Below are positions 8,718 to 16,606 of a stretch of 64,000 nucleotides of DNA, piece after piece; position 1 is the first letter of the stretch, and each line of letters starts with the position of its first letter. Made by a program: the position numbers and the translations under genes. The notes under the pieces were generated by a model. The model saw only the letters and a list, made by a program, of their open reading frames with translations. It was not told where the DNA came from and ran no database searches. This stretch comes from DAIDKA01 sp035487155. Its GTDB lineage: Bacteria > Pseudomonadota > Gammaproteobacteria > Steroidobacterales > Steroidobacteraceae. The stretch spans positions 1 through 64,000 of the forward strand of contig DATHMK010000033.1 of assembly GCA_035487155.1 (NCBI GenBank). The letters are read 5' to 3'.

Positions 8718-8842
8718 TCACGAGAAGCGCTCAAGAGCCATCGAGAACACCTCGAGCAGATTGAGGGGCATATTGATGGAAGGTGCGACATGAGCTCCGG
8801 CCCGCGGCTGCGTAGCCGATGCCAAGAAGCCGTGTTGTGACC
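8718..8842 (-). pseudogene. Possible C-terminal coding fragment
   Basis: Directly downstream of the GDSL hydrolase stop on the minus strand, one frame reads EGSQHGFLASATQPRAGAHV, then APSINMPLNLLEVFSMALER and a stop at 8718. It has no start codon of its own and looks like the tail of a lost gene. The family is not recognised. Confidence 0.25.
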
Positions 8843-8844
8843 CT

Positions 8845-10083
8845 TCAGTGAGTGGCGAACACGCTCAGTTCAAAGGCATCGGCCATCGCTTTATAGCCGG
8901 CGTCGGATGGATGTAGATGATCGCCGGAGTCGTAGGTTGAGGCGAGCTTCTTGGGGTCAGCCTGATCACGCAGTGCACGATCGAAATCCACTACCGCGTC
9001 GAACGCAGCACCGGATCGAATCCATTCGTTGACGCTCTGCCGAGTCTGATCCCCCGGTTGGGAATAATACATGGCGCCTTCAAATGGCAATAAGGTACCG
9101 CCGATCACTTTGATGCCGTGTGCGTGAGCGCGGGCGATTATCTGTCGATAAGCGGCGATCAGGGCGTTCGCATCAATGGCCGGTCCTGGGGCTGAATTGT
9201 CGGGCAGTCGCGAAAAGCCAATGTCGTTGATGCCCTCCAGCAATATTAAGTGAGTGACATTGGGCAGTGACAAGACATCTCGGTCGAAACGTGCCAATGC
9301 ATTCAGCCCTATGGAATCATTCAATACGCGATTGCCGCCAATTCCCTCATTTGCCACCGCGAATTGCGCATGACTATTGGCTGCCAGCAGCCGCAGTGCC
9401 AAATGACCCGGCCAGCCCCGCACGTCGGGGGAATCAGTGACCGCCCCATCGGTGATGGAGTCACCAAAGGCGACTACCGTTCCTGCGGTGGGTCCGCTGG
9501 ATACGAGAATTGCGCTGACGAGGGTACGGGCGTTCGTGGAGGTTGCCCCTTCGAGTATGGGGGCCTGGGTCGCGTCGCGCGCAGCGAGAACTGCTTCCTG
9601 AATGCCTCGCTGACCGAGCGGACACTCCGTTTCGGTCGGCAAATATATGCTGACGATCACCGCCTGTGCCGACCTTGTGGGCAAATCGACTGGATCGCTC
9701 AATGCCGGCGCACCGGCGGGAAGGGTCAGGGTCGGCTGGCCCCCGAATGTCACTCTTCGAATCGTGGCCGCGCGTGCAGACAGACCGGCGTCCGCAATCG
9801 CCACGGTCACCGTACCTACGGTAAGTGGCTGCTTGTTCGCCTCGTTGGTAATGCGAAGTATCAGCCGCGTGCCGCCCCGACTCAGAGGCAAACGATAGCG
9901 CACGGTACCTTTAAGGATTGGAGATGGCGGAATCTTGTCTGGCGGAATGCCGGGAATGACAATTTTGCCTTCCAGAGGGCTGCTGGCCCAGCTTGCGACC
10001 CAATGCACGTTGGCCGCTTGGCAACTGCCGATAGTAAATACGGCACACAGCCATACCGATGTGATTCGATTGTTCCGGCGCAT
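8845..10083 (-). CDS. SGNH/GDSL hydrolase, exported
   Basis: About 412 residues. Block I FGDSITDG carries the nucleophile Ser near residue 209; block II is GIGGNRVL, block III EGINDIG, and block V GDHLHPSDAGY with the catalytic Asp and His. A beta-rich domain of about 190 residues precedes the hydrolase, which fits the larger GDSL family acting on carbohydrate esters. The signal peptide follows the ATG at 10083 (WLCAVFTIGSCQA), with GGGAGGAG immediately upstream; the frame open from 10113 is less likely. It follows the FAH-family gene by 32 bp on the same strand and is probably co-transcribed. Substrate unknown. Confidence 0.88.
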   Translation of the reverse strand: MRRNNRITSVWLCAVFTIGSCQAANVHWVASWASSPLEGKIVIPGIPPDKIPPSPILKGTVRYRLPLSRGGTRLILRITNEANKQPLTVGTVTVAIADAGLSARAATIRRVTFGGQPTLTLPAGAPALSDPVDLPTRSAQAVIVSIYLPTETECPLGQRGIQEAVLAARDATQAPILEGATSTNARTLVSAILVSSGPTAGTVVAFGDSITDGAVTDSPDVRGWPGHLALRLLAANSHAQFAVANEGIGGNRVLNDSIGLNALARFDRDVLSLPNVTHLILLEGINDIGFSRLPDNSAPGPAIDANALIAAYRQIIARAHAHGIKVIGGTLLPFEGAMYYSQPGDQTRQSVNEWIRSGAAFDAVVDFDRALRDQADPKKLASTYDSGDHLHPSDAGYKAMADAFELSVFATH

Positions 10084-10115
10084 ATCTCCTCCCAGACCCT
10101 CTTTCGGCCACACGA

Positions 10116-10949
10116 TCAGATTTCATCGACGACGTGATTGACCAGAACCCCCAGGCCGTCAATTTCGACAGATACCGTATCCCCCGGCTTCATCCAAAGC
10201 GGCGGGTCACGTTTGGAGCCCACGCCACCAGGTGTGCCAGTGGCAATGACATCTCCCGGGGCGAGCGGGGTGAATGCCGAAATGTAGGCAATGAGCTCAG
10301 GTACCGACCAGATCATTTCTGTCACACGTTGGGCCTGCACGGTCTGCCCATTGAGCCGAGTGACTACACTCCGCGATGCAGGGTCTCCAACTTCCTCAGG
10401 CGTCACGAGCCAGGGCCCAAAGCCTCCCGTGCCGGGAAAGTTTTTCCCAGGTGTGAATTGGGTGGTGTGCCGCTGCCAGTCGCGTACCGATGCATCGTTG
10501 AAGCAGGCGTAACCCGCTACGTGCGCCAGCGCTTCTTCCTTGGAGATGGCTCTACCGCCCTTACCGATCACCACGGCGAGTTCACCCTCGTAGTCAAAGT
10601 CGCTGGAGACCCGCGGCCGCACGAGGTGTCCGCCATGCGGTACAAGCGTATCCGCAAAGCGCGTAAAGATGGTGGGGAAGGCTGCCTCGGCGCGGCCGGT
10701 CTCCCTTCTGTGGGTTTCATAATTAATCCCGACGCACAGTATCTTGCGGGGATTGGGGATGGGTGGCAGCAACACAAGATCGGACAGTTTGAAGGTATCA
10801 CCCATGTCCAGGTCGTGCAGAACGTTGGCGTCCAAAGCGCACCGCAGGTCCTTAGCCTTGGCATCACAGGCCAGATCGATGATCCTGTTTCCTTCTGCTC
10901 GTCCGAAACTGGACCGGCCGTCGGGCCGCACATAACTCACGTATTTCAC
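10116..10949 (-). CDS. Fumarylacetoacetate hydrolase-family protein
   Basis: 277 residues, full length for the family. Motifs: LCVGINYETHRRETGR (catalytic H and E region), PTIFTRFADTLV, DYEGELAVVIGKGGR with the metal-binding Glu residues, and GDVIATGTPGGVG. Members cleave or isomerise 2-oxo acids such as acylpyruvates in the last steps of aromatic-compound breakdown; they are cytoplasmic and need Mg or Mn. The ATG at 10949 overlaps no other gene. It is followed by the GDSL hydrolase. The exact substrate is open. Confidence 0.9.
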   Translation of the reverse strand: MKYVSYVRPDGRSSFGRAEGNRIIDLACDAKAKDLRCALDANVLHDLDMGDTFKLSDLVLLPPIPNPRKILCVGINYETHRRETGRAEAAFPTIFTRFADTLVPHGGHLVRPRVSSDFDYEGELAVVIGKGGRAISKEEALAHVAGYACFNDASVRDWQRHTTQFTPGKNFPGTGGFGPWLVTPEEVGDPASRSVVTRLNGQTVQAQRVTEMIWSVPELIAYISAFTPLAPGDVIATGTPGGVGSKRDPPLWMKPGDTVSVEIDGLGVLVNHVVDEI

Positions 10950-11408
10950 TATTCACCTTACCGCAAATGACGAGCATCGCCATCGTGATCGCAGGTCTCG
11001 TACGCTTGAATTGAAACAAGCACTCTGCCCGACGTGGGCGCGCCACATCGTTGTCAGTCGTCCCCCTTGTATTGGTCAGTCCCGATGGCCAAGTCAACTT
11101 TTCAGGAGCGTCAACCGAATAGTCCGGCGGAATCTTTAACCACGGCGGTCGAAAACTCAATGACCCCTTGGCTCTTCCCTCGCATGCTGCGCCATCCGCA
11201 GGACTTTGCGCCCGCAGCATTCACGACATCGCACTGAAACCTACGGCGCCCTGATTCGGTGGCGCCGAAAGGACGAATCCGCAAATCCGAACTCAGCGCG
11301 GATGTGACCTCGATACTATGGAGCCATCGCACAACGAGCGGATGGCATCATGAAATCCCATAACGGCGGCGATAACCAGACACTTCACCTGTACCGGGTG
11401 CTGCGGGT
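10950..11408. other. 459-bp gap with hairpin and tiny leader frame
   Basis: Divergent upstream region between the FAH-family gene and the SGVW copy 2 gene. It contains CGGCGCC, a 10-base loop and GGCGCCG at 11244-11267, a stable hairpin without a T-run. A 20-codon frame (11350-11412, MKSHNGGDNQTLHLYRVLRV) ends in GTGTGA, so its stop overlaps the GTG start of the next gene. I see no other gene here. Confidence 0.4.
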
Positions 11409-12269
11409 GTGATTTCTCGGGCCAGAGGGCTTCGCGGTGCCCGCCCGCGGCTGGGCGCGATCCTTGTCGTGACCACCTGCGGATTGCTTGCCCTGCCGGG
11501 CACGCCAGGGCGCAGCGCTCAGGCGGGCGACCGAAGTGCCGCCTGGGATGCGCTGAAGCAGTTACCGGATTGGTCGGGGGTGTGGGCCCCCGCGCCGCCG
11601 CCACCACCACCGAAATCATCCGGCGGCCCGCCGCCCGGACCCTCGCAAGCCGGCGGGATCTTCGGCTACGGAGTGCCGCTGAAGCCCAAATACGCCGCGA
11701 TGCGGGATGAGCGCATGGCGGCTGTCCGCGGGGAGCGGGGGCGAGACAAGATTCCTCTTAGCAACAGCGGCCTGTGTCTACCCAACGGCACGCCCTCGAA
11801 CATGGGGCCGGTTGCCCATGAGTACCTGTTCTCACCCGGACGCGTAACGATTCTGCTGGAGGATTCGGAGATTCGCAGAATATGGACCGATGGGCGCCCC
11901 CATGTGCCCGATGATGAGGTCAACCCCAGTTTCAGTGGTGACTCCATCGGCCATTGGGAGGGGAAGACCCTGGTCGTCGATACCATCAACATCTTCCCCG
12001 AAGCGCAGTTGTTCATCGGGCAGCGTGTGACCGAGAAGACTCGAGTTTCGGAGCGCATTACGCGCATCGGCGACCGCATACGGATTGATACGGTGGTGGA
12101 TGATCCGGAGCTGTTCACGAAACCCTGGGCCTACACCCGCTGGTATGTGCGAGAAGACGGTCCGCCGATTGACTATGAACGCTGCACCGAGGGTGACCGC
12201 GTCAAGAAAGGAAATTCGACATTGCTTGACATCGACTTCACGCCACCCAAGCCGGAGCAGCGCAAATGA
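11409..12269 (+). CDS. Exported protein with DWSGVW motif (copy 2)
   Basis: 286 residues, paralogue of 7919-8701 (shared LPDWSGVW, LKPKY, IWTDGR, GHWEGKTLVVDT, WAYTRWYVR and an ERCTEGD-like end). It has a signal segment (LGAILVVTTCGLLALPG) and a proline-rich linker (APAPPPPPPK) after SGVW that copy 1 lacks. The GTG start at 11409 is the only plausible one and is overlapped by the stop of a 20-codon frame, which may couple translation. Its stop overlaps the DUF6152 copy 2 start by 4 bp. Function unknown. Confidence 0.72.
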   Translation: MISRARGLRGARPRLGAILVVTTCGLLALPGTPGRSAQAGDRSAAWDALKQLPDWSGVWAPAPPPPPPKSSGGPPPGPSQAGGIFGYGVPLKPKYAAMRDERMAAVRGERGRDKIPLSNSGLCLPNGTPSNMGPVAHEYLFSPGRVTILLEDSEIRRIWTDGRPHVPDDEVNPSFSGDSIGHWEGKTLVVDTINIFPEAQLFIGQRVTEKTRVSERITRIGDRIRIDTVVDDPELFTKPWAYTRWYVREDGPPIDYERCTEGDRVKKGNSTLLDIDFTPPKPEQRK

Positions 12270-12691
12270 AGGCGACGCGGTTGATTCGGGCTGCGGTCAT
12301 CGCCGCCGCACTGAGCGGCGCCAGCGGCATAGGGCCGGCATCCGCCCATCACTCCTTCGGCTTATACGACATGGGCAAGACCGTTGAGATCGACGCCACG
12401 GTAGCCCAGATGGAATGGAGCAATCCACATTGCTGGCTGTTTGTGCAGGTCGGTACTGCAGCTGGGACTGAGACAAGCTATGGGTTCGAGATGAACAGTG
12501 TCGGGGAAATGACCCGCAGGGGCTGGAAGAAAACCGCCGTGAGACCGGGCGACAAGGTCAAGGTGCGCTTTCACCCCTTGCGGGATGGCCGCAGCGGTGG
12601 CTTGCTGATGGCAGTCATCACGGCCGACGGCCGGACAATCGGTCGCGTACCTGGCGCACCGGCTCCTCAGGAAGTTGCCCCGCCGCCCTGA
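12266..12691 (+). CDS. DUF6152-type exported protein (copy 2)
   Basis: 141 residues, paralogue of 7518-7922. Signal peptide ends GIGPASA, followed by HHSFGLYDMGK; SNPHCWLFVQV, RRGWKKTAVRPGD and HPLRDGRSGG match copy 1. Predicted cleavage again leaves His-His at the mature N terminus. It is co-translated with the SGVW protein (ATGA overlap), but the gene order is the reverse of the first pair. It is convergent with the IclR gene, with no bases between the two stops. Confidence 0.8.
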   Translation: MKATRLIRAAVIAAALSGASGIGPASAHHSFGLYDMGKTVEIDATVAQMEWSNPHCWLFVQVGTAAGTETSYGFEMNSVGEMTRRGWKKTAVRPGDKVKVRFHPLRDGRSGGLLMAVITADGRTIGRVPGAPAPQEVAPPP

Positions 12692-13498
12692 TCACAGCAG
12701 CGAGCCCTCGGATGCCTGATTCACGGAGGCGCCGAGAGCTTCAATCATTTTGGTGCGGGTCAGCAGGATCTCTTCAGTGAGCAGCACCTTGAGCCGTTTG
12801 TTCCTGAAGCGCGTGGTGGGAACGGGAATCGAAATGGCGACCGCACGCCCGATGGGATCCACAAATGCCGTACCGACGGCGCAGATCCCTTCAGTATGCT
12901 CCTCGAGATCGTAGGCCACGCCGCTGCGCCGCACGGATTCTATGGTCTTTACCAGTTCCGCCCGCTGCACAATGGTGTTCGCCGTCAGCCGTGCCAGGGG
13001 GCCGCGCAGGAGTCGCTCGAGTTTCTGCGCATCCACGACGCTCAGCAGTGCCTTGCCGTTCGCCGAACAGTGCAGCGGAAAGGTTTCGCCGACTGCGGAT
13101 ACGGCGCGCAGACGGTGCACCCCCTGCACCTGGTCTGTGAATACTGCGACCGAGCCTTTGAGCACCGACAGGTCCACGGTTTCGCCGACCTTCTGCGACA
13201 ACTCCGCGAGCAGCGGACGCGTAATCAGATCAAACTCAACGTGCGCAGAGGCAGCCAACCTGATCAACGCCGGCCCCAGTCGAACACCTGCCGTGGGCGA
13301 GGCGGCGATCAGAAAGTGCTCCTCACTCAAGGCGTCGACGATTCGTTGAACGGTGGAACGCGCCAGGCCAACTCGCTGCGCGATCTGTCCGAGGCTTAGC
13401 CCATTGCTCTCGCCCTCCAGGGCGCGCAGCACATTGGCAGCTCGGGCAATGACCTGAACGCTATGGCGCCCCTTCGGACGTTGCGTGGTCGTGCGCAT
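12692..13498 (-). CDS. IclR-family regulator
   Basis: About 268 residues. The winged helix (NVLRALEGESNGLSLGQIAQ, RVGLARSTVQRIVDALSE) is followed by the IclR effector domain (LAELSQKVGETVDLSVL, FPLHCSANGKALLS, EHTEGICAVGTAFVDPIGRA). I chose the ATG at 13498, which overlaps the M24 gene stop by one base, over the frame open from 13549. It is the last gene of the minus-strand operon from 20810 and is the likely pathway-specific regulator of that operon along with the divergent LysR. The effector is probably a pathway acid. Confidence 0.9.
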   Translation of the reverse strand: MRTTTQRPKGRHSVQVIARAANVLRALEGESNGLSLGQIAQRVGLARSTVQRIVDALSEEHFLIAASPTAGVRLGPALIRLAASAHVEFDLITRPLLAELSQKVGETVDLSVLKGSVAVFTDQVQGVHRLRAVSAVGETFPLHCSANGKALLSVVDAQKLERLLRGPLARLTANTIVQRAELVKTIESVRRSGVAYDLEEHTEGICAVGTAFVDPIGRAVAISIPVPTTRFRNKRLKVLLTEEILLTRTKMIEALGASVNQASEGSLL

Positions 13499-14712
13499 CA
13501 GCAGATCTCGAAGATCTGCTTTGGCGTGCGGTGCAGACTCGATGAGCACCCATGCGACTCGATCAGATATATTTCGGTGTTATGGACGAACATCCGTTCG
13601 TTCAGAATTCCTGGATGACAAACGATCGCCATGTGTTCCTCGATCTTCATCTCCTCATCGCTGCGGATAAGGGGGCGTTCAACCATGTCGTAGCCCATCC
13701 CGTGCATGCTGACGCGTTGCTCCTGTGGTAGCCCGCGCTCGCTCAGGTAGGCGTTGTGCTGTGCAAAGATCTCGCTGCACAGTGCGCCGGGCCTGAGCAG
13801 TGACAGCGCGAAACGTTGAGCGTCCAGGACGGCGGCATGGGCATCGGCGAGTTCCTGGGACAACCTTCCCAGAACCATGAGGCGTGACATCTCCGTATAG
13901 AAACCGCCGGCGCCGTTGTTTTCGATCAGCAGCGAGAACACATCCCCCTCGCGCAAAGTCCTGCCCTGCATGGAACGCGGCCGGAAGCTGGCAGCGTGAC
14001 CCTGCTGAGCCGAAGAACAAAGGTAGATTCCCTGTTCACTTCCCAGCTGCTGGGCCATGTATTGTGCGTAGGCGGCGATTTCAAAGTCCTTCAATCCAGG
14101 GCGCACGAACTGCAGTACTTTCTGCATCACCTCATCCTGCATCGCTGCGACCTGGCCTATCAGCGCGCGCTCCTCGGCACTTTTGATGGCCTTGATGCGA
14201 TCGACCAGGTCGGTGGCATCGATGGGCGCAGAAGCCGACAGCACATCGCGTAACCGTTGTCCAAAGCTGTGATACATCGCCGCCGGAGCCACGAATCCGA
14301 CGCGCTGGGCGCCGAGTCGGTGCAATTCTGCCGCTACGATGTCCGCATCGTAGGCGCCGGTGTAGGCAACGGATGGGTAGCTGGGAGTCGTCAGGCGACG
14401 TGCGATGCCCGTCGCGCTTAACTCGGTGGCACTGGATTCCCTCAATCCTCCGAAGGGACCTTGCTCGACCAGCGACATTCCCGTATCGCGCGGAAAGACC
14501 AGGCTCGTGGGGTATCCGTTGGTTGCAGGCTGGTTGCTGAACCAGCGAATGTACCCGCCCACCCAGTCGCTCGAGTTCTGCAGCACCAGGGCGTCGATAT
14601 CCAGTTCACGCATTCGATCGCGGACCAGGCCCCAGCGGCGCTCGAGCTCCGCAAGGGACACGGCATTGACGGCACGGGGGTGACTCGACTGCATGGGGGG
14701 TCGGCGGTTCAT
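13498..14712 (-). CDS. M24-fold (creatinase/Xaa-Pro peptidase-like) protein
   Basis: 404 residues with an N-terminal creatinase-type domain (LAELERRWGLVRDRMRELDI, WFSNQPATNGYPTSLVFPRD) and a pita-bread C-terminal domain. In aminopeptidase P the metal is held by Asp, Asp, His, Glu, Glu. Here the first two positions read LIENNG and YTEMSR (Glu for Asp), the His in HGMGYD is kept, and the fourth reads VCHPG where VEPG is usual. It may hold metal differently or, like creatinase, not use one. Part of the catabolic operon, between the 2-hydroxyacid-dehydrogenase-like gene and IclR. A C-N or amide hydrolysis role is only a guess. Confidence 0.8.
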   Translation of the reverse strand: MNRRPPMQSSHPRAVNAVSLAELERRWGLVRDRMRELDIDALVLQNSSDWVGGYIRWFSNQPATNGYPTSLVFPRDTGMSLVEQGPFGGLRESSATELSATGIARRLTTPSYPSVAYTGAYDADIVAAELHRLGAQRVGFVAPAAMYHSFGQRLRDVLSASAPIDATDLVDRIKAIKSAEERALIGQVAAMQDEVMQKVLQFVRPGLKDFEIAAYAQYMAQQLGSEQGIYLCSSAQQGHAASFRPRSMQGRTLREGDVFSLLIENNGAGGFYTEMSRLMVLGRLSQELADAHAAVLDAQRFALSLLRPGALCSEIFAQHNAYLSERGLPQEQRVSMHGMGYDMVERPLIRSDEEMKIEEHMAIVCHPGILNERMFVHNTEIYLIESHGCSSSLHRTPKQIFEIC

Positions 14713-14718
14713 AAAGGC

Positions 14719-15672
14719 TCAGTGCGGGACGATGTTTGACATGCGTTCGATCTCGCCGGCGAGAAATCTCTCCAGGTTCAGCCGCACGATGGGATAGGCC
14801 TGGTCCAGGTAAACGTCGCTCATGCCACCGATCAGGGGGGTGATGATGACACGCTCTTCGCGCCAAAGCGGGTGATCTGGCGGCAGCGGCTGCTCGCGAA
14901 AAACATCCAGTGCCGCGCCTGCCAGCCGCTTGTCGTGCAGCGCACGCATCAAAGCGCCCTCATCCAGCACACCCCCGCGGGCGACATTGATGAGAAATGC
15001 CGTGGGCTTCATGGCGCTGAGCACAGACGCATCAACCAGGTTCTCAGTCTGAGGGGAGTGCGGCACGATGAGCACCAGAAAATCGGCCAGCGCCGCGCTC
15101 TGGGGCAACTCGCTCCGGGCGAAGATCCTGTCGAAGCCCGTGGTGACCCGTGGAGTGCCTGAGACACCATAAACAGTCATGCCGAAGGCCTTGCAGCGAG
15201 GCGCCAGGGCTTCGGCGATTGCGCCGACGCCGACGATGACGATGGTCTTGCCCCATAGCAGTGGTTGCGGCCAACGCTTCCACAAGTGCACCGCCTGATT
15301 ACCCAGCATTTGCGGGAAATCCCGGCACAGCGCGAGCATCTGCAGGAACACGAGCTCCGACATCTGCGGGCCGTGCATTCCCCGCGTTGAGGTCACGGTA
15401 ACTTGTGCGCGCAACGCACGCAGCTTGAGTATCGCGTCCGTGCCGGTTGTCAGGGACTGGATCCAGCGCAATTGTGGGGCGGCCGTCAGCATGGCCTCGT
15501 CGAATTGGAAATGATGAGCGATGATGGCTTCTGCATCGGCGAGATGGCGTAGCGCCTCGGTGCGATCATTCGTGGCAAAAAGTGCGATCCCGGGGAAATC
15601 GCGGCGAGCACGCGCCTCGAAGGTCAGCGCATCCGCCTCGGGTGCTCCCACATAAATGATTCGCGTCGCCAC
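14719..15672 (-). CDS. D-2-hydroxyacid dehydrogenase-like protein
   Basis: 317 residues. The NAD-binding loop is VGVGAIAEAL; the substrate-binding Arg is in INVARGGVLDE and the Glu in FREQPLPPDHPLW. The catalytic His normally found in TPHxxG is replaced: the sequence reads VIITPLIGGMS. Without this general base, classic hydroxyacid oxidation would be impaired, so either another residue serves or the reaction differs. GTG start at 15672, one base after the stop of the upstream BKACE gene. It is followed by the M24 gene after 6 bp. Confidence 0.82.
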   Translation of the reverse strand: MATRIIYVGAPEADALTFEARARRDFPGIALFATNDRTEALRHLADAEAIIAHHFQFDEAMLTAAPQLRWIQSLTTGTDAILKLRALRAQVTVTSTRGMHGPQMSELVFLQMLALCRDFPQMLGNQAVHLWKRWPQPLLWGKTIVIVGVGAIAEALAPRCKAFGMTVYGVSGTPRVTTGFDRIFARSELPQSAALADFLVLIVPHSPQTENLVDASVLSAMKPTAFLINVARGGVLDEGALMRALHDKRLAGAALDVFREQPLPPDHPLWREERVIITPLIGGMSDVYLDQAYPIVRLNLERFLAGEIERMSNIVPH

Positions 15673-15673
15673 G

Positions 15674-16606
15674 CTAGTACTTCACATCCTGTCTGCCCTT
15701 CAGACCGAGCATCGCGCGCGCCTCTGCGGGCGTCGCTGGCTCGCTACCCATCTCGGCGAGTATGCGGCGAATCTTGTGCACCTGCTCGGCGTTCGACGTC
15801 GCAAGCCTACCACGCTCGATGAACAGACTGTCCTCAAGACCGACACGGACGTTGCCGCCCAGGAGCGCCGCCTGCGTCAGGAAGGGCATCTGGTGGCGTC
15901 CGGCGGCGAGCACTGACCACTGAAAATTCGCAGGGCCGAACAGCCGGTCGGCCGTGCGTTTCATGAACACGAGATTGTCGAGATCCGCACCGATGCCGCC
16001 GAGAATGCCGAAGATAAGCTGCACAAAGAACGGCGGCTTTACCAATCCTCGTTCAATGAAGTGCGCAAGGGTGTACAGGTGCCCGACGTCATAGCATTCG
16101 TGCTCAAATTTTGTGCCAGAGTCCGTCATGGTCTCGAGGATATAGGCGATGTCGCGGAAGGTATTGCGGAAGATGAAGTCATCGCTGTTACGAACATAGG
16201 GTTCTTCCCAGGCGTATTTCCATTGGTGAATGCGATTTGCCGTCGGGAATATCGCAAAGTTCATTGACCCCATGTTGAGCGAGCACATCTCTGGTTTGAA
16301 GCGGATCGCGGCCGCGAGGCGGTCGGCGACTGACATAATCGGACTGCCGCCGGTGGTGAGGTTGATGACCGCCTCGGTTCGGCGGTGGATCTCCGGTAGA
16401 AACTGCGCAAAGACATCGGGGCTGCCGGTCGGTTCGCCGTCGGCAGGTTGGCGCGCGTGCAGGTGGATGATGGCGGCGCCGGCGGCGGCCGCTTCAAGGG
16501 ACTGCGCGGCTATTTGCGCAGGCGTGATCGGCAGCGCGTCCGACATGGTCGGCGTGTGCATGGCGCCGGTGATGGCGCACGAAATGATCACTTTCTGGTT
16601 GCTCAT
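15674..16606 (-). CDS. Beta-keto acid cleavage enzyme (BKACE, DUF849)
   Basis: About 310 residues. The family, first known from 3-keto-5-aminohexanoate cleavage, transfers acetyl-CoA's CoA to one half of a beta-keto acid and releases acetoacetate. The zinc motif IIHLHARQP, INLTTGG, and EMCSLNMGSMNFA are characteristic; the conserved Glu near VRVGLEDSLF is present. The ATG at 16606 has GGAGGC upstream and overlaps the MFS stop by 4 bp (the frame open to 16666 runs into that gene). With the upstream beta-hydroxyacid dehydrogenase it makes a logical oxidise-then-cleave pair. Substrate unknown. Confidence 0.9.
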   Translation of the reverse strand: MSNQKVIISCAITGAMHTPTMSDALPITPAQIAAQSLEAAAAGAAIIHLHARQPADGEPTGSPDVFAQFLPEIHRRTEAVINLTTGGSPIMSVADRLAAAIRFKPEMCSLNMGSMNFAIFPTANRIHQWKYAWEEPYVRNSDDFIFRNTFRDIAYILETMTDSGTKFEHECYDVGHLYTLAHFIERGLVKPPFFVQLIFGILGGIGADLDNLVFMKRTADRLFGPANFQWSVLAAGRHQMPFLTQAALLGGNVRVGLEDSLFIERGRLATSNAEQVHKIRRILAEMGSEPATPAEARAMLGLKGRQDVKY

